Shown here piece after piece: positions 23,587 to 32,761 of a DNA stretch of 64,000 nt. The translations under genes and the position numbers were made by a program. The stretch's first letter is position 1, and the number at the start of each line of letters is the position of its first letter. The notes below the pieces were generated by a model, which was given only the letters and a program-made list of their open reading frames with translations, did not search any database and was not told where the DNA came from. This DNA is from Ferruginibacter sp050611725 (lineage in GTDB: Bacteria; Bacteroidota; Bacteroidia; Chitinophagales; Chitinophagaceae). Location of the stretch: assembly GCF_050611725.1 (NCBI RefSeq), contig NZ_JBODJB010000001.1, positions 744,001 through 808,000 of the forward strand, written 5' to 3'.

Positions 23587-25731
23587 ATGAAACAAGTAAT
23601 AAACATAAACTTTCACGGACAGGTTGTTCCGATTGAAGTATCTGCATTTGATATACTGAAAAAGTATACCGATAGTCTTGGTAGGTATTTTTCCAATGAA
23701 GAAGGAAAAGAAGAGATCATCAATGACATTGAAAGTCGCATTGGTGAACTTTTTCAGGAAAGGATCAAGAAAGGCGCAACCTGTATTACAGATGATGATG
23801 TAAATGCAATTATCAGAAGTATGGGAAGACCGGAAGATTTTGAGGAGTCGGAAGAAACCGCTTCACCAATCGTTGAACCTACAGCTCAGCAATCTTCACA
23901 AAGTACAAATACCAATACAACAGGTACGCACAAACGCTTATATAGAAACGAGAACAATAAAGTAATTGGTGGTGTATCTTCAGGTATTGCTAATTATTTC
24001 GGTATCGATGCTATTATTGTTCGTATCATTTTCGTTATTCTGGCCATTGCAGGCGGTACGGGACTAGTAGCGTATCTTATTTTATGGTTAGCGGTGCCTA
24101 GTACTGCAACAAATGAAATTGGTGGTGTACGTAAAAAACTGTTTAGAGATACGGACGATAAATTCATTGCAGGTGTTTGTAGTGGTATCGGTAATTATTT
24201 CGGTATCAGTGCGTGGGTACCAAGAATATTCTTCTTGTTACCGTTCTTATCTTTTGCATTCAGAATGGGAGACTGGGGTTTTATGAATTTTCCTAATTTT
24301 TTAAGTTTAAGTTTTAGTCCGGGAGCTTTAATTGTATACATTATTTTATGGTTGGTAATACCTGAAGCAACCACCACTGCAGAAAAACTGGAAATGAAAG
24401 GTGAGAAAGTAGATCTGAATAGTATTAAAAATTCTGTGATGGAAGAAATGAAAGATCTGCAAGGCCGTGTAGAAGAAAAAGGAAAAGCAATGGGAGCAGA
24501 AATGAGTGCGGTAGCAAGAAAAAGAGGACGTTCATTTGGTGATGTGATTGTGTTTCTTGTAAAAGCATTTGCATATTTTATTATTGGTTGCGTAGGATTT
24601 GTTTTAGTAGCCGCTTTATTTGCATTGGCAATATTTGCAATGGGAATATTTCCACTGTTGAAAGAATATTTATTAAGAGACGGTTGGCAAACAGCTTATG
24701 CATGGGGTACGTTGATATTCTTTATTTCGGTTCCCGTTATCGGTGTAATTACCTGGATCATTAGAAGATTGGCCAAAGTAAAACGTGGTAGTAAAGTAAT
24801 AACATTTGCATTCATCAGTCTTTGGATCATAGGTTGGGTATCGGTTGCATTTTTAGGTGCGTCCTTAACCAAAGATTTTAAAACAACAAACAATATTGTA
24901 GAAAAGGAAATTGCCTTATCGAATCCACAAGTTGGCAGTATGGAGTTTACGGCCCCCGACGATATAATTTTAAAGAATCACAAAAATCGATTTTTAAGAT
25001 TCTCCGCTTTTACAAGTGTTACAGATGAGGATACAGTTTATATTAACAATGTACACTTCAGAATTATTAAATCGCCGAATGATAGTTTTCATTTATCGAT
25101 TATAAAACAAGCAGATGGTAGAAACATCAGGGAAGCGGAAGCCACAGCATCATTGATTGGTTATAGTGTTGCACAAACAGACAGCATTATAAGAATGCCG
25201 ATAGGTATTCCGATCAACAGAAAAAACAAATTCAGAAACCAGCGTGTTACAATAACAGTTTCGGTGCCGGTGGGTAAAAAAATTAGGATTAACCAATCTA
25301 TCTGGGATAGGACATCGGAAGGAACAATAAGTTTTGTCGAAGATCATCATAACGATTGGGAAGATTATTGGGGAAATGAAGAAAGAGGCTGGGAAACCAA
25401 TGTTGATTATATCATGAAAGCAGATGGCTTGTACACATTAGATGGAATACCTGCAAAAGAAAGCAGAAGCAGGGACAGGCATCTGGAAGACGATGATATC
25501 AATATCAATATCGACGGCGAAGGATTCAAGATTAATATAGAAAGACAACAAGACGTTAAAGCAAGAAAACTAGATTCTTTGGAAAGAAGACAACAAATTG
25601 AAAAAGATTCAATGAACGCTGAAATAGATAAAAAGCAAGCAAAGGAAAAAGAGAAGATCATAAAAGGGGGAAGCCAGCCAAGTGCGTATTCATCACCCAT
25701 TGGCTTACCAATAATTAATTCACTGATGTAA
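23587..25731 (+). CDS. Membrane protein with two PspC domains
   Basis: This 714-residue protein has a cytoplasmic N-terminal segment with helix repeats (EIINDIESRIGELFQERIKK, DDDVNAIIRSMGRPEDFEE). PspC domain 1 (KRLYRNENNKVIGGVSSGIA, then YLILWLAVP) and PspC domain 2 (KKLFRDTDDKFIAGVCSGIG, then IILWLVIPEA) follow. Three more transmembrane segments lie around residues 315-420, and a beta-rich periplasmic-type domain and a charged KE-rich tail end the protein. PspC proteins sense or respond to membrane stress. I start at the ATG at 23587, not the TTG two codons earlier. A hairpin terminator follows at 25771. Confidence 0.88.
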   Translation: MKQVININFHGQVVPIEVSAFDILKKYTDSLGRYFSNEEGKEEIINDIESRIGELFQERIKKGATCITDDDVNAIIRSMGRPEDFEESEETASPIVEPTAQQSSQSTNTNTTGTHKRLYRNENNKVIGGVSSGIANYFGIDAIIVRIIFVILAIAGGTGLVAYLILWLAVPSTATNEIGGVRKKLFRDTDDKFIAGVCSGIGNYFGISAWVPRIFFLLPFLSFAFRMGDWGFMNFPNFLSLSFSPGALIVYIILWLVIPEATTTAEKLEMKGEKVDLNSIKNSVMEEMKDLQGRVEEKGKAMGAEMSAVARKRGRSFGDVIVFLVKAFAYFIIGCVGFVLVAALFALAIFAMGIFPLLKEYLLRDGWQTAYAWGTLIFFISVPVIGVITWIIRRLAKVKRGSKVITFAFISLWIIGWVSVAFLGASLTKDFKTTNNIVEKEIALSNPQVGSMEFTAPDDIILKNHKNRFLRFSAFTSVTDEDTVYINNVHFRIIKSPNDSFHLSIIKQADGRNIREAEATASLIGYSVAQTDSIIRMPIGIPINRKNKFRNQRVTITVSVPVGKKIRINQSIWDRTSEGTISFVEDHHNDWEDYWGNEERGWETNVDYIMKADGLYTLDGIPAKESRSRDRHLEDDDININIDGEGFKINIERQQDVKARKLDSLERRQQIEKDSMNAEIDKKQAKEKEKIIKGGSQPSAYSSPIGLPIINSLM

Positions 25732-25770
25732 AGTTGTTTCAAAAGTTGTGTTGAAGTTGAAACAAGAAAA

Positions 25771-25803
25771 TGTCTTACTGTAATGGTAAGGCATTTTTAT
25801 TTT
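25771..25803 (+). terminator. Intrinsic terminator after pspC gene
   Basis: TGTCTTAC (25771-25778) pairs with GTAAGGCA (25786-25793), with one G-T wobble, over a seven-base loop. TTTTTATTTT follows. Its tail runs into the gcvT promoter element. Confidence 0.75.
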
Positions 25804-25810
25804 ACATTTG
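25803..25810 (+). promoter_or_regulatory. TAnnTTTG promoter -7 element of gcvT
   Basis: TACATTTG matches the consensus and lies 18 bases before the gcvT ATG at 25829, directly after the preceding terminator's T-tract. Confidence 0.6.
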
Positions 25811-25828
25811 TGAACAATTGAAAAATGA

Positions 25829-26914
25829 ATGAAAAATACCCCTTTCACCCACAAACACATTGCATTAGGCGCCAAAATGGCCGAGTTTGCAGGATACAAT
25901 ATGCCCATCAGCTACAGCGGTATCAACGACGAACATGCTGCAGTACGCAATAATGCAGGTGTATTCGATGTGAGCCATATGGGAGAATTTATTTTGAAGG
26001 GAGAAAATGCGTTGGATCTTATCCAAAGGGTTACAAGTAATGATGCTTCTAAATTAACGGCAGGCAAAATTCAGTATAGCTGTTTACCCAACGATACAGG
26101 CGGCATTGTAGATGATCTATTGGTGTATTGTCTGGAAGAGAACAAAGCATACATGTTGGTTGTAAACGCAAGTAATATTGAAAAAGACTGGAACTGGATC
26201 GTTAAGCATAACGACAAAGATGTAGAGATGCACAATATCAGCGATAAAACCTGTTTACTAGCAATACAAGGTCCGAATGCCTGCAAAATATTACAACAAC
26301 TAACGGATAAGGATATTCTAAACTTAACTTATTACACTTTTACCAAAGGTACATTTGCAGGTGTTGATAATGTGTTGATCAGCGCTACAGGTTATACCGG
26401 CACCGGCGGCGTGGAAATTTATTTTGAAGATACAGCTGGAGCTGCAGATAAAGTATGGGATGCAATCTTTGAAGCTGGTGCAACAGCAGGTATTAAACCA
26501 ATTGGCCTCGGTGCAAGAGATACGCTTCGTTTAGAAAAAGGATTCTGTTTATATGGTAATGATATTGACGACACCACATCACCATTAGAAGCAGGTTTAG
26601 GTTGGATCACCAAGTTCAATAAAGATTTTACCAACAAAGCCTTTTTCGAAAAACAAAAAGCAAAAGGGGTAGAAAAAAAATTAATTGGATTCGAATTATT
26701 AGAAAGAGGCATTGCCCGTCATGATCATGAGATTAAAGATTTTGAAGGAAATATTATTGGTAAAGTAACATCCGGAACACAGTCTCCAACACTCGGAAAA
26801 CCAATAGGAATGGGTTATGTAGCTACGAAATATGCTGCAGTTGATACCGAAATTTATATTCCGATCCGTAATACACTATTAAAAGCGAAGGTGGTGAAAG
26901 TTCCTTTTGTATAA
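25829..26914 (+). CDS. gcvT: Glycine cleavage system aminomethyltransferase (T protein)
   Basis: GcvT moves the methylene group from the lipoyl-bound aminomethyl of H protein to tetrahydrofolate, releasing ammonia. The 361-residue length is typical. Visible family features are MAEFAGYNMPISYSGINDEH, FDVSHMGEF, LTAGKIQYSCLPNDTGGIVDD (in two parts), GYTGTGGVEIYF and the substrate-site Asp/Arg in LGARDTLRLEKGFCLYG. The C-terminal barrel has GKVTSGTQSPTLGKPIGMGY. The other gcv genes are not adjacent. The next ORF starts just after the stop. Confidence 0.96.
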   Translation: MKNTPFTHKHIALGAKMAEFAGYNMPISYSGINDEHAAVRNNAGVFDVSHMGEFILKGENALDLIQRVTSNDASKLTAGKIQYSCLPNDTGGIVDDLLVYCLEENKAYMLVVNASNIEKDWNWIVKHNDKDVEMHNISDKTCLLAIQGPNACKILQQLTDKDILNLTYYTFTKGTFAGVDNVLISATGYTGTGGVEIYFEDTAGAADKVWDAIFEAGATAGIKPIGLGARDTLRLEKGFCLYGNDIDDTTSPLEAGLGWITKFNKDFTNKAFFEKQKAKGVEKKLIGFELLERGIARHDHEIKDFEGNIIGKVTSGTQSPTLGKPIGMGYVATKYAAVDTEIYIPIRNTLLKAKVVKVPFV

Positions 26915-26921
26915 TTCTTTT

Positions 26922-27458
26922 ATGAAAAGATCTGCATTATTATGTCTTCTTCTTTTGATTAGCACAACTTTGTTTGCTCAAAGAAAAGATTCTGTAAAGA
27001 ACTCGATCAGGCTTAAGGTTGAAGCTATTAATAAAGAGAAAAACTATAAAACAATTTCTTTAGATCAGTTACAGTTTATGGAAAACGGCAGTGATGGAGG
27101 CGGCAGTGTAACGGGTTATTTTAAAGATAATAGGCTTGTCAAAATTGTCAGATGGATTGGAGTTTCTTATGGTTTCTTTGTTGATGAATTTTATTTGGAT
27201 AAGGATAAATTAATTTTTGTTCACGACATTGAAAACATGTTTGAATATAATGATTCAACCGGCGAAATAAATTACAGAGCCATTGTTATGGGGTTTGATG
27301 GAAGGTATTGGTTTAATGCAGGGAGAAAAATTGACGAAAGCTCTCTTGGCCATAACCGCTTTGATGGCGATGAAGCAAATGCAGAAAAAGAATTTCTTGC
27401 TGATGTAAAAAAATATATTCCTTTACTCTACAAAAAATATAAGCTGGGAAAGAAATAA
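26922..27458 (+). CDS. Secreted protein of unknown function
   Basis: This 178-residue protein has a clear Sec signal, MKRSALLCLLLLISTTLFAQ, likely cleaved after FAQ or before it. The mature part is beta-rich, with GSVTGYFKDNRLVKIVRWIG and FFVDEFYLDKDKLIFV. This type of sequence is common in Bacteroidota proteins of unknown role that measure or bind envelope components. No lipobox or catalytic motif is visible. I start at the ATG at 26922, because the upstream in-frame codon at 26907 overlaps gcvT. It overlaps the next gene's ATG by one base, so the two are probably translationally coupled. Confidence 0.75.
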   Translation: MKRSALLCLLLLISTTLFAQRKDSVKNSIRLKVEAINKEKNYKTISLDQLQFMENGSDGGGSVTGYFKDNRLVKIVRWIGVSYGFFVDEFYLDKDKLIFVHDIENMFEYNDSTGEINYRAIVMGFDGRYWFNAGRKIDESSLGHNRFDGDEANAEKEFLADVKKYIPLLYKKYKLGKK

Positions 27459-27940
27459 TGTCAACCATTCACCTCACCACCTTTATTGCAGCCCCCGTAG
27501 AAAGGGTCTTTGACCTCAGTCGAAGTATCAATCTACATAAAATATCTACTGCAGATACAAAGGAAGAAGCCGTGGCAGGAAGGATGTCTGGCTTGATCAA
27601 TGAAGGAGAAAAAGTGACCTGGAAAGCAAAACATCTTTTTAAAACAAGATTTTTTACTTCTAAGATCTCTTCAATGAAATTGAATGAATCTTTCACTGAT
27701 GAAATGGAGAAAGGAGATTTTAAGTCGTACAAGCATGAGCATCATTTTAAGCAAGTGGACAATGGAACGATCATAATCGACTTGATTGAGTTTGAAAGCC
27801 CTTATGGTGTTATCGGACAATTATTCAATCAGTTATATTTGAAAAGATATTTGGAAGCGCTTTTAATAAAAAGAAATAATGTAATTAAAGAGTATGCCGA
27901 AACTCAAAAATGGCAAGCATTTTTAAATTATTATAATTAA
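27458..27940 (+). CDS. SRPBCC family protein
   Basis: This 160-residue protein shows the family pattern in TTFIAAPVERVFDLSRSINL, WKAKHLFKTRFFTSKI, and the KQVDNGTIIIDLIEFESPYG then LFNQLYLKRYLEALLIKRNN ending. Members of this subgroup are often annotated as cell-division inhibitors or coenzyme Q-binding START proteins, without firm function. No signal peptide. Its start overlaps the preceding stop (TAATG). The 3' end is 21 bases before comB. Confidence 0.8.
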   Translation: MSTIHLTTFIAAPVERVFDLSRSINLHKISTADTKEEAVAGRMSGLINEGEKVTWKAKHLFKTRFFTSKISSMKLNESFTDEMEKGDFKSYKHEHHFKQVDNGTIIIDLIEFESPYGVIGQLFNQLYLKRYLEALLIKRNNVIKEYAETQKWQAFLNYYN

Positions 27941-27961
27941 TACTTTTACAAAAAATAAATT

Positions 27962-28690
27962 TTGCAAAAACCTACCTTACATACCTGCATTTCTCCTGCA
28001 TTGTTGCATCAATATCAATTGAGTAACAGCATTGTTGTTATTATAGATGTATTCAGAGCCACCTCCACAATAGCGGCTGTTTTAAAGAACGGCGCCAAAT
28101 GCATCATCCCTGTAGATGAAGTTGCAAAAGCGATCGACATCAGTAAAAAAATACGTGCCATTGCTGCCGGAGAACGAGATGGACAAATTGCGGAAGGCTT
28201 ACAACATGGCAACTCTCCTTTAGAATATAGCAAAGAGTTCATTGGTGGTAAAACATTGGTGCTTACTACAACGAATGGTACAAAATTGCTGCAAATGGCA
28301 TTGGATAATAATGCAGATACGATCATTACAGGTTCGTTTCCAAATCTTTCATCTGTATGCAATTACCTATTAGCACAAAATAAAAATGTTGTGCTCGGTT
28401 GTGCCGGCTGGAAAGACCGTTTCAATATTGAAGACACTTTATTCGCAGGAGCTGTGATCAATCGAATCAAAGAAAATTTTACCATTCATTGCGATAGTTC
28501 GTTGATGGCCGATATTTTATACGAACAAAATAAACACGACCTAATGGGTTTTGCACCCAAACTTACCCACTATCACCGTCTTGTGGATCGTTTTGGTTTG
28601 ATCGATGATATTCGATTTTGCTTGACACCTGATTCAGCGGATGTTCTGGTGGTGTATGAAGACGGGAAGCTGTTGTCAAAATTTAGCTAA
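27962..28690 (+). CDS. comB: 2-phosphosulfolactate phosphatase
   Basis: ComB dephosphorylates 2-phosphosulfolactate to 3-sulfolactate, a Mg-dependent step first known from coenzyme M synthesis and used in bacteria for sulfonate metabolism. The 242-residue protein has the conserved VVIIDVFRATSTIAAVLKNG, AGERDGQIAEGLQHGNSP and LTTTNGTKLL. VVLGCAGWKDRFNIEDTLFA follows. The start is a TTG at 27962, and no ATG fits. Sulfolactate synthase (ComA) is not adjacent. Whether it serves sulfonolipid or sulfolactate metabolism here is not visible. Confidence 0.9.
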   Translation: MQKPTLHTCISPALLHQYQLSNSIVVIIDVFRATSTIAAVLKNGAKCIIPVDEVAKAIDISKKIRAIAAGERDGQIAEGLQHGNSPLEYSKEFIGGKTLVLTTTNGTKLLQMALDNNADTIITGSFPNLSSVCNYLLAQNKNVVLGCAGWKDRFNIEDTLFAGAVINRIKENFTIHCDSSLMADILYEQNKHDLMGFAPKLTHYHRLVDRFGLIDDIRFCLTPDSADVLVVYEDGKLLSKFS

Positions 28691-28766
28691 CAAGGAGGGG
28701 TTGGCCACAAGCTTCAAGGTAGAAACAAAGAGATTCGGATTTGCATGCTTATCCCTTGAGGCTCAA
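28690..28766 (-). repeat. Heptad hairpin repeat, copy C
   Basis: Read on the minus strand, CTCAAG/CAAGGGA/TAAGCAT heptads precede a 19-base spacer ending in CTCTTTG. TTTCTAC, CTTGAAG, CTTGTGG, CCAACCC and CTCCTTG follow. Spacer length and order match copies A and B. It lies between comB and the SNF2 gene. Confidence 0.75.
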
Positions 28767-28902
28767 AATTTAGAAATCCTACTGTTGAAAAACCTTTCAT
28801 TTTTCCACAAAGTTTCCATTTACTGTTCTTCCCTCACTTATTTTACGTTACTTTTGCAAATTGCCTTTTTCCGAATAGAACAATTTCACAAAAAGGCAAA
28901 AA

Positions 28903-28937
28903 ATCGTACATCGTAACTCTTAAATCGTACATCGCTT
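28903..28937 (+). repeat. Heptad-phased tract, ATCGTAC type
   Basis: ATCGTAC, ATCGTAA, CTCTTAA, ATCGTAC and ATCGCTT follow each other in exact seven-base phase. The tract runs into the TTG start region of the SNF2 gene. It is a different unit from the CAAG/CTTG family but has the same period. Confidence 0.7.
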
Positions 28938-31900
28938 GGCTTTATCGCATCTTATCAAATACGTTTATAATACCGGCTCTGATGAAGTAATTCGAAGAGG
29001 AAAAAAAATACTCTCTTCTGGTTATGTTGAGATGGCAGATCATGACGAACTGTTGAACTCCGTTGCTTTCCGCGTAAAGGACGACACTTATAATACTTAC
29101 TATAAAGTAAATGTGCAGAAATATAGCGATGCAAAATCTTTGTCGTTAAGATGTACTTGTCCTTATAATCTTGGCGATATATGTCGTCACGAAGCAGCGG
29201 CATTATTGCAATTGCAGGAACTGATCGATAAGAATATGCTCAATGGAAATCGCATTGAATACAATCAACGACACACCATTGCAAAGATGAAGTTCATTGA
29301 TGTGAAGGTAATGCGTTTGTTAGCGTCCATAGCGGTTTTTAATGATGCGGAAAAAATTTTGCATACCGATAAAGCTGTAATAACTTCAGCGGCTAACGAA
29401 CGTGTGGAAGCAACACTTGAATTAGATGGAGATACTTTTCCGCTGGTTATTCAAAAAAATGACGAACGAAATTTTGATACATCTTGCAAATGCGATGCAA
29501 CAGATCATCCGTTGTGCGTACATAAAACAATTTTGTTTTTGCAATTGCTGAATGATTTTGGTCCGTACTATTTTGATTCTATTAGAAATTGGGATAAGGA
29601 TAAAAATAAATTATTGCAGATATATGGCTATAGTTTAGAAGATGACCTTACCGGAAAATTTGAATTTATTTATAAAGAAGGAAAACCGTTCCTGAAAGTG
29701 CTGGACACTTCGATAAAAAGAGTGGCTGCACCTGTTACAACAAGCCAGCCATCGTACACCAGGGTGGCAGCGGAGCCGGTAGTAACAGAAACTGCACAAC
29801 CTGCCGTTGCTGCAAAAAAACTCGGATTGGTATTTAACTTTAACGCCACAGTATATCCGTATTTCAATATTGACGCTATACAGGGAGATACTGATGATGC
29901 AGGAAAAAAATATGTGACCAAGGTTGAAAAACTGGATCTCACAAAATATGTTGATACCGAATCGTATAGTGAAGATGACAAGATGCTTTTGCAGCAGATA
30001 CGCAAACTACAGGCATCTGAAATAAATAAATACCTGAATAGAAACTCTCCTTTTAGTGGTATATGGGAAAACATCATTCATACTGATGGAGATGAATTGC
30101 CGGAAGAAACAAAATCGCTGATCGCCGAATATCTACATCCTAAACTGAAAAAAATATTTCAGGAACAAGCGGCCAATAATTTTATTTTTTATCTACCTGA
30201 AAAAAAATCGTTCACCACAGAGAATTTAGTTGAGGCAGAACTAAGTGACAGTTTCATAGCGCCGCAATTTAAAATCGCTGCCAAAAATGGCCATTTTGAA
30301 CTGATAGGAAGATTTAATGTGAACGGCGCCACACAGCCCATTACAGATAATGAATGCAGTAATAGTATTTTGTTTTTATACAATCATACTTTTTACCTGT
30401 GGCAAAGAGTAGAAGATGTTTTGCAGGCGGAAAAATTTATTAAAGGCGGTAATATCAAACTTAGCAAAGAAAACTGGGCAAGCCAGATGCAAAAGCTGAT
30501 CATGCCGTTGACGAAAGAATACAAGGTTGAGTTTGATAAATCTTTGGTTAAGGAAATAAAAAGCGGCGAGCCTGAAACAAAATTATTGTTGCAGGAAAAG
30601 GGCGACTATCTTGTGTTTCAACCGATATTTACTTATAAAGGCTTTGAAACAAAAGCGTCGGATAAAGAAACCATCACCATTCCCGATGGAGATAAAATAT
30701 TGATTGTTCATCGCAACAAAGAAGCAGAACAACAGTTCATAGATAAATTGTCTTCCCTTCACTCACAATTTATTCCATCGCCGGAAGGCGAGGGTCTTGT
30801 TCTTAAAGGGGCAGATATACTTCGCAATAACTGGTTCTTCTTGTTTGTAGATGCCATGAAGGAAATGAAAATCCCTGTTTTTGGTTTTGATGCATTGAAG
30901 AATTTTAAATTCAATACAGCCCGCCCTTCAACACATATTCATGTAAGCAGCGGTTTAGATTGGTTTGATGCTAAAGTGGAAATAGATTTTGAAGGACAGC
31001 GTGTAGGCATTGCCGATATTAAAAAAGCAATAACGGCAAAACAATCTTTTGTGCAACTGGGAGACGGTACACTGGGTATTCTTCCCGATGAATGGTTACA
31101 GCGTTATTCGTTACTATTTAAAGTTGGTGATGGTAAAAGCGATAAACTTCGGTTATCGAAATACCACATGAGTGTAATTGATGAGCTGTACGAAAATAAA
31201 AATGCAAACGAGTTAAGCTTTGAGCTGGATGAAAAGTTTGAGCGCCTGAGAGAGTTTAAACAAATACCTGAAATTGAGGCTCCGGCTAACTTACAGCCGA
31301 TATTAAGGCCTTATCAAACAGCAGGTTTTCAGTGGTTAAACTATTTGAATGATGTGGGTTGGGGTGGTATTCTTGCAGATGATATGGGTTTGGGTAAAAC
31401 CATTCAGGCGCTTAGTATGTTGCAGCATTACAAAACTACAACAGGAGAATTAAGAGCCATTGTTGTTTGTCCTACAACTTTGATATACAACTGGGAAAAT
31501 GAGATAAAGAAATTTGCTCCTGATCTTACATGGAAAATTCACCATGGTAGCATGCGTACAAGAGATGTGGATGAATTGCAAAAAGTAAATGTGGTGATCA
31601 CAACCTATGGCACATTGCGTAGTGATATTCACGTATTGCTCAAAATTTTATATGATTATGTAATTCTTGATGAAAGCCAGGCAATTAAAAATCCGGCATC
31701 AAAAGTTACAAAAGCAGCCTGCTTGCTTACTGCAAAAAATCGTTTATGCATGAGCGGTACACCATTACAGAATAACACCTTTGATGTTTTTGCACAAATG
31801 AATTTCCTTAACCCGGGCTTATTGGGCAGCATGGAATTCTTCAGAAATGAATTTGCCACACCTATTGATAAATTCGGCGAACAAGATCAGAAAGAGCATT

Positions 31901-32691
31901 TACGTAAACTTTTATATCCGTTTATTTTAAGAAGAACGAAAGAACAGGTTGCAAAAGATCTTCCGGAAAAAACCGAGACCATTTTGTTTTGCGAAATGGA
32001 AAAAGAACAACGTAAGATATACGATGCATATCGAAACAGCTATAGAGATAAGATACTTGGTACCATTGATGAACAAGGCATTGACAAATCACAATTGACC
32101 ATTTTACAAGGGTTGATGAAATTGCGTCAGATATGTGATAGCCCGGCAATATTGAATGAAGAAGAAAAATATCCGAACAACTCGATCAAGTTGGATGAAC
32201 TGGCAAGAGAAATTTCAGAAAACATCGGCGAACATAAGGCGTTGATCTTCTCTCAATTTTTAGGCATGCTAGGGTTGATCAGAGAAAAACTAAAAGAACA
32301 AAATATACCGTTTGAATATTTTGATGGTAGTACAAGCAGTACCGACCGACAAAAGGCCATTGAGAATTTCCAGAATAATGATGAATGTCGTGTATTCTTA
32401 ATTTCACTCAAAGCGGGTGGTGTAGGGCTTAACTTAACTGCTGCTGATTACGTGTATATTGTTGACCCATGGTGGAATCCGGCTGTAGAGCAACAGGCCA
32501 TCGATCGTACACACCGTATTGGTCAAACGAAAAATATTTTTGCCTACCGTATGATCTGTATCGATACTATTGAAGATAAGATATTGCAATTGCAGGAACG
32601 TAAACGTAAACTAGCCAGCGAGCTCATATCTGATGATACAAGCTTTGTAAAAGCATTGAGTAAAGCAGATGTTGAGTACTTGTTCAGTTAA
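28936..32691 (+). CDS. SNF2-family DEAD/DEAH helicase with two SWIM-type zinc fingers
   Basis: This 1251-residue ATP-dependent DNA translocase has zinc-finger patterns CTCPYNLGDICRHEAAALL (about residue 74) and CKCDATDHPLCVHKTILF (about 186). The SNF2 ATPase starts near residue 790: GILADDMGLGKTIQALSML (Walker A), YVILDESQAIKNPAS (DEAH-like), LCMSGTPLQNN, and DPWWNPAVEQQAIDRTHRIG (motif VI). The middle region is less conserved. Such proteins remodel protein-DNA complexes or assist repair and transcription; the target is unknown. The start is a TTG at 28936. An upstream in-frame stop (28921-28923) lies within a heptad repeat, so the original ATG may have been replaced. Confidence 0.93.
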   Translation: MALSHLIKYVYNTGSDEVIRRGKKILSSGYVEMADHDELLNSVAFRVKDDTYNTYYKVNVQKYSDAKSLSLRCTCPYNLGDICRHEAAALLQLQELIDKNMLNGNRIEYNQRHTIAKMKFIDVKVMRLLASIAVFNDAEKILHTDKAVITSAANERVEATLELDGDTFPLVIQKNDERNFDTSCKCDATDHPLCVHKTILFLQLLNDFGPYYFDSIRNWDKDKNKLLQIYGYSLEDDLTGKFEFIYKEGKPFLKVLDTSIKRVAAPVTTSQPSYTRVAAEPVVTETAQPAVAAKKLGLVFNFNATVYPYFNIDAIQGDTDDAGKKYVTKVEKLDLTKYVDTESYSEDDKMLLQQIRKLQASEINKYLNRNSPFSGIWENIIHTDGDELPEETKSLIAEYLHPKLKKIFQEQAANNFIFYLPEKKSFTTENLVEAELSDSFIAPQFKIAAKNGHFELIGRFNVNGATQPITDNECSNSILFLYNHTFYLWQRVEDVLQAEKFIKGGNIKLSKENWASQMQKLIMPLTKEYKVEFDKSLVKEIKSGEPETKLLLQEKGDYLVFQPIFTYKGFETKASDKETITIPDGDKILIVHRNKEAEQQFIDKLSSLHSQFIPSPEGEGLVLKGADILRNNWFFLFVDAMKEMKIPVFGFDALKNFKFNTARPSTHIHVSSGLDWFDAKVEIDFEGQRVGIADIKKAITAKQSFVQLGDGTLGILPDEWLQRYSLLFKVGDGKSDKLRLSKYHMSVIDELYENKNANELSFELDEKFERLREFKQIPEIEAPANLQPILRPYQTAGFQWLNYLNDVGWGGILADDMGLGKTIQALSMLQHYKTTTGELRAIVVCPTTLIYNWENEIKKFAPDLTWKIHHGSMRTRDVDELQKVNVVITTYGTLRSDIHVLLKILYDYVILDESQAIKNPASKVTKAACLLTAKNRLCMSGTPLQNNTFDVFAQMNFLNPGLLGSMEFFRNEFATPIDKFGEQDQKEHLRKLLYPFILRRTKEQVAKDLPEKTETILFCEMEKEQRKIYDAYRNSYRDKILGTIDEQGIDKSQLTILQGLMKLRQICDSPAILNEEEKYPNNSIKLDELAREISENIGEHKALIFSQFLGMLGLIREKLKEQNIPFEYFDGSTSSTDRQKAIENFQNNDECRVFLISLKAGGVGLNLTAADYVYIVDPWWNPAVEQQAIDRTHRIGQTKNIFAYRMICIDTIEDKILQLQERKRKLASELISDDTSFVKALSKADVEYLFS

Positions 32692-32761
32692 ATATATTAT
32701 ACATACACATTTCATTTCGCATTTCTTTCAATAATAATGTGTAATTTTCTTTTTTCATTTT

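Noticed and set aside
27500..27535. Stretch in the SRPBCC gene that looked like a dispersed repeat
   Set aside because: It encodes the normal family segment (VFDLSRSINLH) and no second copy was found in the window.
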